From Anaerolineales bacterium (GTDB lineage: Bacteria > Chloroflexota > Anaerolineae > Anaerolineales > Villigracilaceae): a DNA stretch of 6,039 nt. The stretch's first letter is position 1. Every line of letters begins with the position of its first letter. Location: positions 1 through 6,039 of the forward strand of contig JAEURF010000112.1 of assembly GCA_016789205.1 (NCBI GenBank). Direction: 5' to 3'. The position numbers and the translations under genes were made by a program. Below are positions 1 to 5,154 of this stretch, piece after piece. Below the pieces are notes generated by a model. That model saw only the letters and a list, made by a program, of their open reading frames with translations, had not been told where the DNA came from and made no database searches.

Positions 1-140
1 CGCCGCCGATGTTTCAACCTCAAATGATGATGAAATCTCGTGCCGCTTCTGCGGATGCGCCAAGTTTGGGAATGGATATTCAGCATACCAAAACGATTCA
101 TGTCAATGTTGAAATTTGGTATCGTGTTTCGGCGTTTTAA
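1..140 (+). CDS. C-terminal end of a truncated gene, possibly a SIMPL-domain (DUF541) protein
   Basis: An open frame runs from the left edge (first full codon at 3) to a TAA at 138-140, giving 45 residues. It begins PPMFQPQMMMKSRAASADAP and ends VNVEIWYRVSAF. A Met/Ala-rich stretch followed by a short alternating hydrophobic beta strand at the very C-terminus is how many SIMPL/DUF541 proteins end (typically an acidic/proline stretch, then a strand such as TVTASVSVVFEL). Those are periplasmic or surface proteins of poorly defined role. The resemblance is only to the tail, so the family call is tentative. The frame is intact up to the stop and the next gene starts 57 bases later on the same strand, so the two may be cotranscribed. 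Confidence 0.45.
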   Translation, partial: PPMFQPQMMMKSRAASADAPSLGMDIQHTKTIHVNVEIWYRVSAF

Positions 141-143
141 GAA

Positions 144-173
144 TATACTTGGCAAAGGCGGTTATTAAAACCG
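144..173 (+). promoter_or_regulatory. weak candidate -10 box and small hairpin ahead of the membrane-protein gene
   Basis: TATACT at 144-149 matches a -10 hexamer well, but no convincing -35 lies 16-18 bases upstream. Just downstream, CGGTT (159-163) and AACCG (169-173) form a 5-bp stem with a 5-base loop. It is followed by a T-rich but interrupted stretch, so it could be a weak terminator for the upstream gene or part of the leader. Both readings are speculative. Confidence 0.2.
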
Positions 174-185
174 TAATTTCATTTT

Positions 186-190
186 AGGAG
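186..190 (+). promoter_or_regulatory. ribosome binding site deciding the 198 start
   Basis: AGGAG at 186-190 lies only 1 base before an ATG at 192, but 7 bases before the ATG at 198 and 10 before the ATG at 201. The 198 ATG is the best-spaced start, so the two extra N-terminal residues from the 192 start are probably not translated. Confidence 0.7.
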
Positions 191-197
191 AATGCAA

Positions 198-683
198 ATG
201 ATGGACTCTTCCACAACCCCTGCAATTGAGCAAATTGATTATGATGCAAATTATGTTTTAGGTTTAATTGGCGGCGGTGTTGCCATGCTTGTTGGCGCCG
301 CGATTTGGGGCGCGATTACTTATTTCACCGAATATCAAATTGGATATATGGCAATTGGTGTTGGATTTTTAGTTGGCATTGCTTTTCGTTTTTTTGGAAA
401 AGGTCACAGCTTGATTTTTGGTCTTTCCAGTGCGGTATTAGCATTAATTGGTTGTGTGCTTGGGAATTTTCTATTTTATGTCGGTGCAATTGCTCGCGAA
501 GAAAGCACATCTTTTCTTGAAGTATTGTTTTTCTTTATTACAAATCCGTTTTCAGTGATAGAACTTTTTACAATTGCTTTTGATTTTAGAGATTTGTTGT
601 TTTATGGCATTGCGGCATATGTTGGTTTTAGAGTCGCTCTTGATAAACCTCAAGCAAAACCACAATCACAGACACAACGATAA
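198..683 (+). CDS. small multi-pass membrane protein of unknown function
   Basis: This is a 161-residue protein with a short polar N-terminus. Hydrophobic helices lie at about residues 20-42 (glycine-rich, containing GLIGGG), 48-66, 72-98 and 131-148, with a further hydrophobic stretch at 106-126. The C-terminus is a polar, Gln/Lys-rich tail after residue 150. The stretch YQIGYMAIGVGFLVGIAFRF followed by FGKG, and a later LIGCVLGN, resembles a family of small uncharacterised membrane proteins I have seen in Bacteroidetes and other environmental bacteria, but no function is known to me. There is no signal peptidase site or catalytic motif. The start at 198 is set by AGGAG at 186-190. A strong hairpin 17 bases after the stop ends the unit, so the gene is independent of the ABC operon downstream. 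It is AT-rich like the rest of the window. Confidence 0.8.
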   Translation: MMDSSTTPAIEQIDYDANYVLGLIGGGVAMLVGAAIWGAITYFTEYQIGYMAIGVGFLVGIAFRFFGKGHSLIFGLSSAVLALIGCVLGNFLFYVGAIAREESTSFLEVLFFFITNPFSVIELFTIAFDFRDLLFYGIAAYVGFRVALDKPQAKPQSQTQR

Positions 684-697
684 ATTTTATAACTTCC

Positions 698-733
698 AAA
701 AAAAGCCACAGGGAAATCTGTGGCTTTTGATTT
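698..733 (+). terminator. intrinsic terminator after the membrane-protein gene
   Basis: AAAAGCCACAG (701-711) pairs perfectly with CTGTGGCTTTT (718-728) around a 6-base loop, an 11-bp stem. The arm ends in TTTT and is followed by GATTT. Seven As (698-704) on the left side give a T run on the opposite strand too, so the structure could stop transcription both ways. It lies 17 bases after the stop codon at 681-683. Confidence 0.85.
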
Positions 734-774
734 ACCAAAGTAATTTAAAACACATTGGGAGAATGGAGCAAAGG

Positions 775-840
775 CTTAACACGAATGTCGCAAATGGGCG
801 AATTACGCGAAATTCGTTTTTTCGTGTCTTTCGCGTTAAG
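775..840. repeat. nested CGAA/TTCG inverted repeat, probably a dispersed element
   Basis: The outer arms CTTAACACGAA (775-785) and TTCGCGTTAAG (830-840) match at 10 of 11 positions. Inside, ACGCGAAA (805-812) pairs with TTTCGCGT (829-836), ACACGAA (779-785) pairs with TTCGTGT (821-827), and CGAATT (799-804) pairs with AATTCG (811-816). These pairings are mutually exclusive, so several folds are possible. The sequence is dense in CGAA/TTCG words and non-coding. I recall similar CGCGAATT-rich dispersed repeats from environmental genomes, but no second copy lies in this window, so dispersion is inference. Confidence 0.55.
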
Positions 841-872
841 CTTTTAATACTTTGAGAAAACAATTTCGTGTC

Positions 873-901
873 TAGCACTTTTGTTCTATTTATAGTAGAA
901 T
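873..901 (+). promoter_or_regulatory. possible operator and promoter for the ABC operon
   Basis: TAGCAC-TTTT-GTTCTA at 873-888 is a 16-base palindrome with one mismatched pair. TATAGT (891-896) and TAGAAT (896-901) are reasonable overlapping -10 candidates 28-33 bases before the ATG. No good -35 is visible at normal spacing. A GAAC-N4-GTTC core is the Gram-positive LexA box, but the left half here reads GCAC, so LexA control is not supported. Confidence 0.25.
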
Positions 902-925
902 ACCTCTCTAATTTTTTACAGAGGT
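902..925 (+). promoter_or_regulatory. ribosome binding site inside a small hairpin
   Basis: The ribosome binding site AGAGG (920-924) lies 4 bases before the ATG at 929. The same bases form the right arm of a perfect 6-bp inverted repeat, ACCTCT (902-907) with AGAGGT (920-925), around a 12-base AT-rich loop. If it forms in the mRNA, it would mask the site and lower translation of the ATPase. The stem is short, so this is only a possibility. Confidence 0.35.
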
Positions 926-928
926 GTT

Positions 929-1906
929 ATGACTCCTACAATTAAAGTAAATCAACTAAGCAAAACATATCAAGTACCTGAACGTGAGGGTGGATTCGGT
1001 GCGGCTGTGCGTGGTTTTTTTAATCGCAAATATAAAGATGTAAAAGCCGTTCAACAAGTGGATTTCAAAATTGAACAAGGTGAAGTCGTTGGTTTTTTGG
1101 GTCCAAATGGTGCAGGCAAAACCACTACACTCAAAATGCTTTCTGGATTGTTACATCCCACAAGCGGAACTGCAGATGTGCTTGGCTTCACGCCATGGGA
1201 ATTGAAAACGGAATATCTGCGTTCCATGACTTTGGTGATGGGACAACGCAATCGTTTATCTTGGGATATTCCCGCCGCAGATTCATTTTTGTTGAATCAA
1301 GCCATTTATCGCATCCCTGATGATGAATATAAAGAAACGTATAAAGAATTAGATGAATTGCTTGAACTCGAACCTTTGATGAAGAAACCCGTCCGCAATC
1401 TTTCGCTAGGTGAGCGTATGAAATGCGAAATTGCTGTCGGGCTTTTGCATCGTCCCAAAGTTTTGTTTTTAGATGAACCCACCATCGGTTTAGATATTAC
1501 AGGTCAGGCACGCATTCGTGAGTTTTTGCAAGAATATAACAAACGCACAGGTGCAACCATTATTCTCACCAGTCACTACATGGCAGATGTAACTGCATTG
1601 TGTGAAAGAATCATTATCATTCATCATGGTCAACTCAAATATGATGGTGGCATCAATGACCTTTCTAAAAAAATTGCACCATTCAAATTGATTGGCGTGC
1701 TTATGGAAAATGCTGACGAGCATGATTTGTCTAAATATGGCGAAGTAGTTGAAAACATGGAAGATGCGGATAAAAAATTTATCCAAGTCAAAGCAGATGA
1801 AGTCACTCGCATCACATCTCGACTTCTAGCTGATTTGCCCATTCGAGATATTACTATTGCCGACCCACCGATTGAAGATGTGATTGAGCAAGCGTTTAAT
1901 GCATAG
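929..1906 (+). CDS. ABC-2 type exporter, ATP-binding protein (COG4586-like)
   Basis: This 325-residue cytoplasmic ATPase would power the two permeases encoded next. All nucleotide-binding motifs are present: Walker A GPNGAGKT at 58-65, Q-loop glutamine 106 in MGQ, signature LSLGE at 158-162, Walker B VLFLDEP at 178-184 with catalytic Glu183, D-loop GLD at 187-189, and H-loop His216 in TSHY. About 90 residues follow the ATPase domain, as is usual for the COG4586 branch. The N-terminal insertion (residues 17-40, Gly/Arg/Lys-rich) before the first core strand also fits that branch. The best match is the uncharacterised exporter family COG4586, encoded beside COG4587 and COG3694 permeases. The substrate is unknown; drug, lipid or polysaccharide export are all possible for ABC-2 systems. 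The start is supported by AGAGG 4 bases upstream. Confidence 0.93.
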   Translation: MTPTIKVNQLSKTYQVPEREGGFGAAVRGFFNRKYKDVKAVQQVDFKIEQGEVVGFLGPNGAGKTTTLKMLSGLLHPTSGTADVLGFTPWELKTEYLRSMTLVMGQRNRLSWDIPAADSFLLNQAIYRIPDDEYKETYKELDELLELEPLMKKPVRNLSLGERMKCEIAVGLLHRPKVLFLDEPTIGLDITGQARIREFLQEYNKRTGATIILTSHYMADVTALCERIIIIHHGQLKYDGGINDLSKKIAPFKLIGVLMENADEHDLSKYGEVVENMEDADKKFIQVKADEVTRITSRLLADLPIRDITIADPPIEDVIEQAFNA

Positions 1907-1912
1907 TTTTTT

Positions 1913-1955
1913 GGAGTGCAAGAGCTTGCTCTTGCAAGTACGCCAGCAATCTGGC
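1913..1955. repeat. double-hairpin repeat between the ATPase and first permease genes
   Basis: TGCAAGAG (1917-1924) and CTCTTGCA (1929-1936) form a perfect 8-bp stem capped by CTTG, a tetraloop type known to be stable when closed by G-C as here. Six bases later GCCAG (1942-1946) and CTGGC (1951-1955) form a second stem with a CAAT loop. Together they fill most of the 69-base gap. There is no T run, so they are unlikely to terminate. They could stabilise the ATPase mRNA end or be a REP-like dispersed element; GGAGTGC-type palindromes of this kind recur in Chloroflexota as far as I recall. Confidence 0.6.
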
Positions 1956-1964
1956 TGATTCCAA

Positions 1965-1970
1965 AAGGAG
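1965..1970 (+). promoter_or_regulatory. ribosome binding site deciding the 1976 start
   Basis: AAGGAG is spaced 5 bases before the ATG at 1976. An in-frame GTG at 1916 would add 20 residues, but they are encoded entirely by the palindromic spacer and its nearest upstream purine run (GGAG, 1913-1916) overlaps the GTG itself. The 1976 start is preferred. Confidence 0.85.
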
Positions 1971-1975
1971 ATTTT

Positions 1976-2773
1976 ATGTTTCTAATTTTCAAAAGACTTT
2001 GGCAAGTCAACTGGGCAGAACAATGGCAATATCGTGCAAACCTATTAATGTATTTGCTGTATTGGCTGGTTTCGCCAATTATTTATCTCGCCGTATGGAC
2101 CAGCATTGCCAATGCTAATGGTGACGTGAAAGGTTTTACAGCAAACGATTTTGTAACCTATTACATGGTGCTTTTAATTTGTGACCAAGTCACCAGCAAT
2201 ATCATCATTCACACATTTGCATACAAAATTCAAGATGGTTCACTTTCAGGCGAATTGATTAAACCAATTCATCCCATGCTTACCAATGCATTGGTAAACA
2301 ATGTTGCCTTCAAAGTATTAACCATGATTGGTCTTACACCGATTTGGGTTATATTGTTTTTTCTATTCCAACCTGATTTCAGCGGTGTAACTTTTATCAA
2401 TATCTTAATTGCTATTCCTCCTATGCTATTCGCATTTCTGATTGGCTTTTTATTTTCAGCATCCATCACTGCTTTAGCATTTTGGACAACCCGCATCTAT
2501 TCTATCCATGAATTTTATTTCGCATTGATTTTGCTTTTCTCAGGTCAATTCGTGCCGCTTACACTTATGCCAAAAGTGATTCAAGATATTGCACAATATC
2601 TTCCATTTCAATTAATGTTGTATTACCCCATTCAATTAATTTTAGGGAAACTTTCGCAAGCACAAATCATTCAAGGCTATGTGATGACAGGCATCTGGCT
2701 CAGCGTTTCAATTCTTTTATTCAATTGGGTTTGGCGTGAAGGTGTCAAACGTTATTCGGCAGTGGGAGCATAA
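1976..2773 (+). CDS. ABC-2 type exporter, permease subunit 1 (COG4587-like)
   Basis: This 265-residue inner-membrane protein has about six hydrophobic helices, near residues 22-45, 58-80, 111-131, 139-170, 178-198 and 235-253. After helix 2 comes IQDGSLSGELIKPIHPM (85-101), matched in the partner permease by IRDGSMDYTILQPANSM. This is probably the cytoplasmic segment that contacts the ATPase. The SGQFVPLTLMP segment (189-199) and the LPFQ...YYP...ILG pattern (209-224) are typical of COG4587/COG3694 permeases (the DUF990/ABC2_membrane_6 group). It ends in WREGVKRYSAVGA, like the partner's KTGLKRYSGASS, so the two are paralogues and probably form a heterodimeric channel. The stop is immediately followed by the next gene's ATG. 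Confidence 0.9.
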   Translation: MFLIFKRLWQVNWAEQWQYRANLLMYLLYWLVSPIIYLAVWTSIANANGDVKGFTANDFVTYYMVLLICDQVTSNIIIHTFAYKIQDGSLSGELIKPIHPMLTNALVNNVAFKVLTMIGLTPIWVILFFLFQPDFSGVTFINILIAIPPMLFAFLIGFLFSASITALAFWTTRIYSIHEFYFALILLFSGQFVPLTLMPKVIQDIAQYLPFQLMLYYPIQLILGKLSQAQIIQGYVMTGIWLSVSILLFNWVWREGVKRYSAVGA

Positions 2774-3559
2774 ATGCACATACTTAAATTACTTTCCGCG
2801 TTTCTCAAAGTTAACATTCAAATGTCACTAGCTTATCGAGCAGATACAGTCGTCAACATTTTACTAAACCTGATGTGGCTCGCTTGGGAGTTGCTCAGCC
2901 TCAATATTATTTTCAGCAACACACAAACATTGGGTGGTTGGGGGCTTGGCGAACTCATTGCCTTGCTCGGCGTATTCCGTCTCATCAATACCATGATGAT
3001 TGCATTCATCTGGCCCAACACCGAAAAATTTAATCAATCCATTCGTGATGGCTCTATGGATTACACCATTCTGCAACCCGCCAATAGCATGTTCCTCGTC
3101 ACATTTTCTCGTATTACCGTGTGGAGATTTTGGGATTTGATTCTTGCCGTCGTTTTGATTGTGATTGGCATCAACATGTCTGGTGACTCAATTAATGCGC
3201 TTCAAATCCTGACCTTTATCCTGCTTGCCCTTTCTGGCATGGTCGTCATCTACAGTTTGTGGATTGTGTTAATTGCGCTCACGTTTTGGTTCACCAAATT
3301 TGATAATAACGTCACCATCTTACAAGCCTTACTTGATGCAGGGCGTTATCCTGCAACAGTTTATCCAGTTTGGTTAAGAATTATTGTCACCTTTATTATT
3401 CCGATTGCAGTCGCAACTACCATTCCACTCCAAGCTTTACGCGGAGAATTAGGGCTTAATCAAGTTTTGATTTTTCTTTTTGTGGGCATTGCCAGTTTTG
3501 TCATTGCCACACAAGTTTGGAAAACAGGACTCAAAAGATATAGTGGCGCGAGTAGTTAA
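2774..3559 (+). CDS. ABC-2 type exporter, permease subunit 2 (COG3694-like)
   Basis: This 261-residue protein has about six membrane helices, near residues 25-47, 59-80, 118-135, 144-172, 200-222 and 229-247. It carries the IRDGS...L.QP segment (90-102) and the GRYPATVYPVWLR motif (190-202) followed by IIVTFIIPIAV, which is the hallmark of the DUF990/COG3694 permeases. It pairs with the preceding permease and the ATPase to make a full exporter. The ATG begins directly after the previous TAA, with GGGAG at 2764-2768 as ribosome binding site inside the upstream coding sequence, so translation is probably coupled. No substrate-binding protein gene is nearby, which fits export rather than import. 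Confidence 0.9.
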   Translation: MHILKLLSAFLKVNIQMSLAYRADTVVNILLNLMWLAWELLSLNIIFSNTQTLGGWGLGELIALLGVFRLINTMMIAFIWPNTEKFNQSIRDGSMDYTILQPANSMFLVTFSRITVWRFWDLILAVVLIVIGINMSGDSINALQILTFILLALSGMVVIYSLWIVLIALTFWFTKFDNNVTILQALLDAGRYPATVYPVWLRIIVTFIIPIAVATTIPLQALRGELGLNQVLIFLFVGIASFVIATQVWKTGLKRYSGASS

Positions 3560-3565
3560 ATAAAA

Positions 3566-3599
3566 AGACCTGACAGGTTTTCAAAAACCTGTCAGGTCT
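3566..3599. terminator. bidirectional terminator between convergent operons, nested palindrome
   Basis: AGACCTGACAGGTTTT (3566-3581) is the exact reverse complement of AAAACCTGTCAGGTCT (3584-3599), a 16-bp stem with 2 bases at the centre. Read leftward, the stem is followed by TTTTTA, a good terminator for recR. Read rightward, it is followed only by CATATCTTTTCTT, a weaker U tract, for the ABC operon. Each arm is itself a palindrome, ACCTG-A-CAGGT and its complement. It sits 6 bases after the permease stop and 11 bases before the recR stop. Confidence 0.85.
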
Positions 3600-3610
3600 C
3601 ATATCTTTTC

Positions 3611-4216
3611 TTAATTCATTTCCTGCCGACCAGACAATGCTCGCAATAAAGTATTTTGATCAGCATATTCCAAATCGCCGCCGACAGGCAAACCACGTGC
3701 AAGCCTTGTGACATGCACATCATAATTTCTTAATTGAGTTTGCAAATATTGAGCGGTTGCATCACCTTCCATGCTGGGATTCGTAGCAAGGATAATTTCC
3801 TTCACTCCCCCATTCGCAACACGTGCAACCAGTTGTTTGATTTTCAAATCATCAGGTCCAATGCCTTCGATGGGAGATAACACGCCTTGCAGTACGTGAT
3901 ACTTTCCATTGAAACCGCTAGTGCGTTCCAGTGCTAAAACATCCAGCGCTTCTTCAAGGACACAAATTATTGACGAATCGCGTTTAGGTGATTCGCAAAT
4001 TTCACAACGTTCTCTGCCTGCTTCCATAATATTAAAACATTCAGGGCAAAATGCCGTATTGATTTTGAGATTCGCCAACGCGTTCGATAAATCTTGAGCG
4101 ATTTCATCAGGCACACGCAATAAATAGAAAGCCAACCGTGAAGCGGACTTTGGTCCGATGCCGGGTAGGCGTTCGAGAGCAGTGATTAGGGATTGGATGG
4201 ATTCGGGTAATATCAT
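3611..4216 (-). CDS. recR: recombination mediator protein RecR
   Basis: This 201-residue protein has the usual RecR length and architecture. A helix-hairpin-helix lies near the N-terminus (LPGIGPKSA, 17-25). It is followed by a four-cysteine zinc site (Cys57, Cys60, Cys71, Cys74) and a Toprim domain from about 82, with Glu88/Glu89 in VLEEALDV and the acidic NPSMEGDATAQYL segment (146-158). The conserved C-terminal GLPVGGDLEYADQNTL lies at 175-190. RecR works with RecO and RecF to load RecA on gapped, SSB-coated DNA in the cytoplasm. It is last in the leftward dnaX cluster. The ATG at 4216 fits the family N-terminus, but no Shine-Dalgarno sequence precedes it (the transcript reads GACCTTTT before ATG); the spacer there is a heptad repeat. 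Confidence 0.97.
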   Translation of the reverse strand: MILPESIQSLITALERLPGIGPKSASRLAFYLLRVPDEIAQDLSNALANLKINTAFCPECFNIMEAGRERCEICESPKRDSSIICVLEEALDVLALERTSGFNGKYHVLQGVLSPIEGIGPDDLKIKQLVARVANGGVKEIILATNPSMEGDATAQYLQTQLRNYDVHVTRLARGLPVGGDLEYADQNTLLRALSGRQEMN

Positions 4217-4218
4217 AA

Positions 4219-4272
4219 AAGGTCACAGGTTGAAGGTCACAGGTCTTTGACTTGCGACCTTTGACTTTTGAC
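4219..4272. repeat. 7-base-period repeat array filling the recR/ybaB spacer
   Basis: On the + strand, three heptads GGTCACA, GGTTGAA, GGTCACA (4221-4241) are followed by GGT and then four heptads CTTTGAC, TTGCGAC, CTTTGAC, TTTTGAC (4245-4272). Within this, AAGGTCACAGGT occurs twice (4219-4230 and 4233-4244), 14 bases apart. The last heptad's final base is also the last base of the ybaB stop codon. The array covers practically the whole gap between the two genes. Confidence 0.75.
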
Positions 4273-4601
4273 TAGAATGGTAATCCACCCGCCAGCGGAC
4301 CCATCAACTTTTCTTGCAAAGCACGGGATTCATCCAATGCCATGTTGACAGCGGATAAGACCATATCTTGCAACATTTCAGCATCGGCATCTTTGAGAAA
4401 TTCTGGAGAGATTTCAACCGATTTGCATTTTTGGTCACCTGTCATCGTGACTTTAATTGCGCCACCTCCCGCCGTTGCACTGACGGTTTCTTCAGCGAGT
4501 TTTGCTTGGGCTTCTTCCATTTGCTTTTGCATCTTTTGAAGCTGTTGCATCATCCCACCTTGTCCACCCATTGCGGGTCCTTTGTTAAATCCTTTTGCCA
4601 T
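4272..4601 (-). CDS. ybaB: nucleoid-associated protein, YbaB/EbfC family
   Basis: This 109-residue protein has the compact YbaB/EbfC form. A Gly/Met-rich start leads into a long charged helix MMQQLQKMQKQMEEAQAKLA (17-36). Then come the conserved strand region VSATAGGGAIKVTMTGDQK (40-58), the VEISPEFL segment (62-69) and a C-terminal helix LQDMVLSAVNMALDESRALQ (77-96), ending in a Gly/Pro-rich GPLAGGLPF tail. The family forms tweezer-like dimers that bind DNA and affect nucleoid structure. A location directly upstream of recR and downstream of dnaX is its classic context. AGGAG at 4610-4614 (minus strand) is 8 bases before the ATG and supports the start. Confidence 0.95.
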   Translation of the reverse strand: MAKGFNKGPAMGGQGGMMQQLQKMQKQMEEAQAKLAEETVSATAGGGAIKVTMTGDQKCKSVEISPEFLKDADAEMLQDMVLSAVNMALDESRALQEKLMGPLAGGLPF

Positions 4602-4613
4602 TCGTTAGTCTCC

Positions 4614-4645
4614 TAGTTTACTAGTTATATAGTTTATTAGTTATC
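4614..4645. repeat. 8-base-period tandem repeat upstream of ybaB
   Basis: The core TAGTT recurs at 4614, 4622, 4630 and 4638, exactly 8 bases apart, in units TAGTTTAC, TAGTTATA, TAGTTTAT, TAGTTATC. Alternate units are most alike, giving a 16-base higher-order period. The array overlaps one base of the ybaB ribosome binding site (AGGAG, 4610-4614 on the minus strand) and occupies about half of the 56-base spacer. Confidence 0.75.
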
Positions 4646-4657
4646 GAATTATACAAG

Positions 4658-5092
4658 TTAATCCCACCATGCTGAAAACATTACATAACTTGTATCTTTT
4701 ATATCACTTGTTCCGAGCATATCCATTGCATCTTCTCTACCAATCCAATGAATTTCATCGGCATGGAATTGGTCTTTCATAATTTCTTCTAACTTAAATC
4801 CATAACCTTCTTCGGGATAAATAAAAAGAGTATCGGCATGCCAATGACCATGATCCATATCTCGCAAGGAAATAAAATCCAAAGGCAATAAAACCGTACG
4901 CCACATTTTATGATTTTCTCTTAACCACTGAGCAATTTTTTTGCCATTAAAATTATTAAAGTTTGTTCTCGCAATTACTTCCAGTTGAAAATTTTGTGCA
5001 TCACTAATTTTCTTTTCCACTTGTTGAAGCACAGGGCTGATTGTAAATTCAACTTTCACATCTTGTTTTTTCTTTCCATTATTTTGAGACAT
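4658..5092 (-). CDS. unknown 144-residue soluble protein inserted in the dnaX-ybaB-recR cluster
   Basis: I do not recognise a family. The predicted product has a basic, polar N-terminus (NNGKKKQ, 4-10), then a region with alternating hydrophobic residues and a Trp-containing segment QWLRENHKMWRTVLLP (55-70). A histidine-rich HGHWHADTLFIYP lies at 81-93, a second FHADEIHWIGRED at 109-121, and the C-terminus is aromatic (YVMFSAWWD). There is no signal peptide or membrane helix. The two HAD-containing stretches and clustered His/Asp/Glu could bind a metal, but that is speculation. The start is taken at 5092, because GAGG (5099-5102 minus) lies 6 bases before it; an ATG at 5095 and a TTG at 5104 are in frame but worse placed. 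It lies between dnaX and ybaB, is cotranscribed by position, and looks more AT-rich than its neighbours, which may suggest later insertion. Confidence 0.75.
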   Translation of the reverse strand: MSQNNGKKKQDVKVEFTISPVLQQVEKKISDAQNFQLEVIARTNFNNFNGKKIAQWLRENHKMWRTVLLPLDFISLRDMDHGHWHADTLFIYPEEGYGFKLEEIMKDQFHADEIHWIGREDAMDMLGTSDIKDTSYVMFSAWWD

Positions 5093-5098
5093 CATCAA

Positions 5099-5102
5099 CC
5101 TC
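5099..5102 (-). promoter_or_regulatory. ribosome binding site deciding the 5092 start
   Basis: On the minus strand GAGG precedes tandem ATG codons at 5095 (3 bases away) and 5092 (6 bases away). The second ATG has the more usual spacing. The TTG at 5104 lies upstream of this site and so is not served by it. Confidence 0.55.
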
Positions 5103-5154
5103 AATTACCAATTACTATTTACAAACTAGCAAACCAGCCAACCATCAAACTAAT
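5102..5154. repeat. mixed 7- and 8-base-period repeat array in the dnaX spacer
   Basis: On the + strand, three heptads CAATTAC, CAATTAC, TATTTAC (5102-5122) run straight into four octads AAACTAGC, AAACCAGC, CAACCATC, AAACTAAT (5123-5154). The octads run across the dnaX stop codon (5150-5152). This spacer contains almost nothing else. Confidence 0.7.

Noticed and set aside
149..179. TTGGCA (149-154) with TAATTT (174-179) as promoter of the membrane-protein gene
   Set aside because: The spacing is 19 bases and transcription would start at or within the ribosome binding site, leaving no usable leader.
574..855. 93-residue + strand ORF overlapping the membrane protein and terminator
   Set aside because: It runs through the terminator hairpin and the CGAA repeat, has no ribosome binding site and gives a composition unlike a real protein. 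It is a shadow frame.
873..888. LexA/SOS box before the ABC operon
   Set aside because: The left half-site is GCAC instead of GAAC, and exporter genes are not usual SOS members. It is kept only as an unassigned near-palindrome.
1916..1975. GTG start extending permease 1 by 20 residues
   Set aside because: The extension is encoded by the palindromic spacer and has no well-spaced ribosome binding site, whereas ATG 1976 has AAGGAG at 5 bases and gives the usual protein length.
1630..2010. 126-residue minus-strand ORF across the ATPase/permease junction
   Set aside because: It is antisense to two well-supported genes and shows no family motifs or start signals.
4219..4272. CRISPR array
   Set aside because: The repeat units are only 7 bases, degenerate and without spacers.
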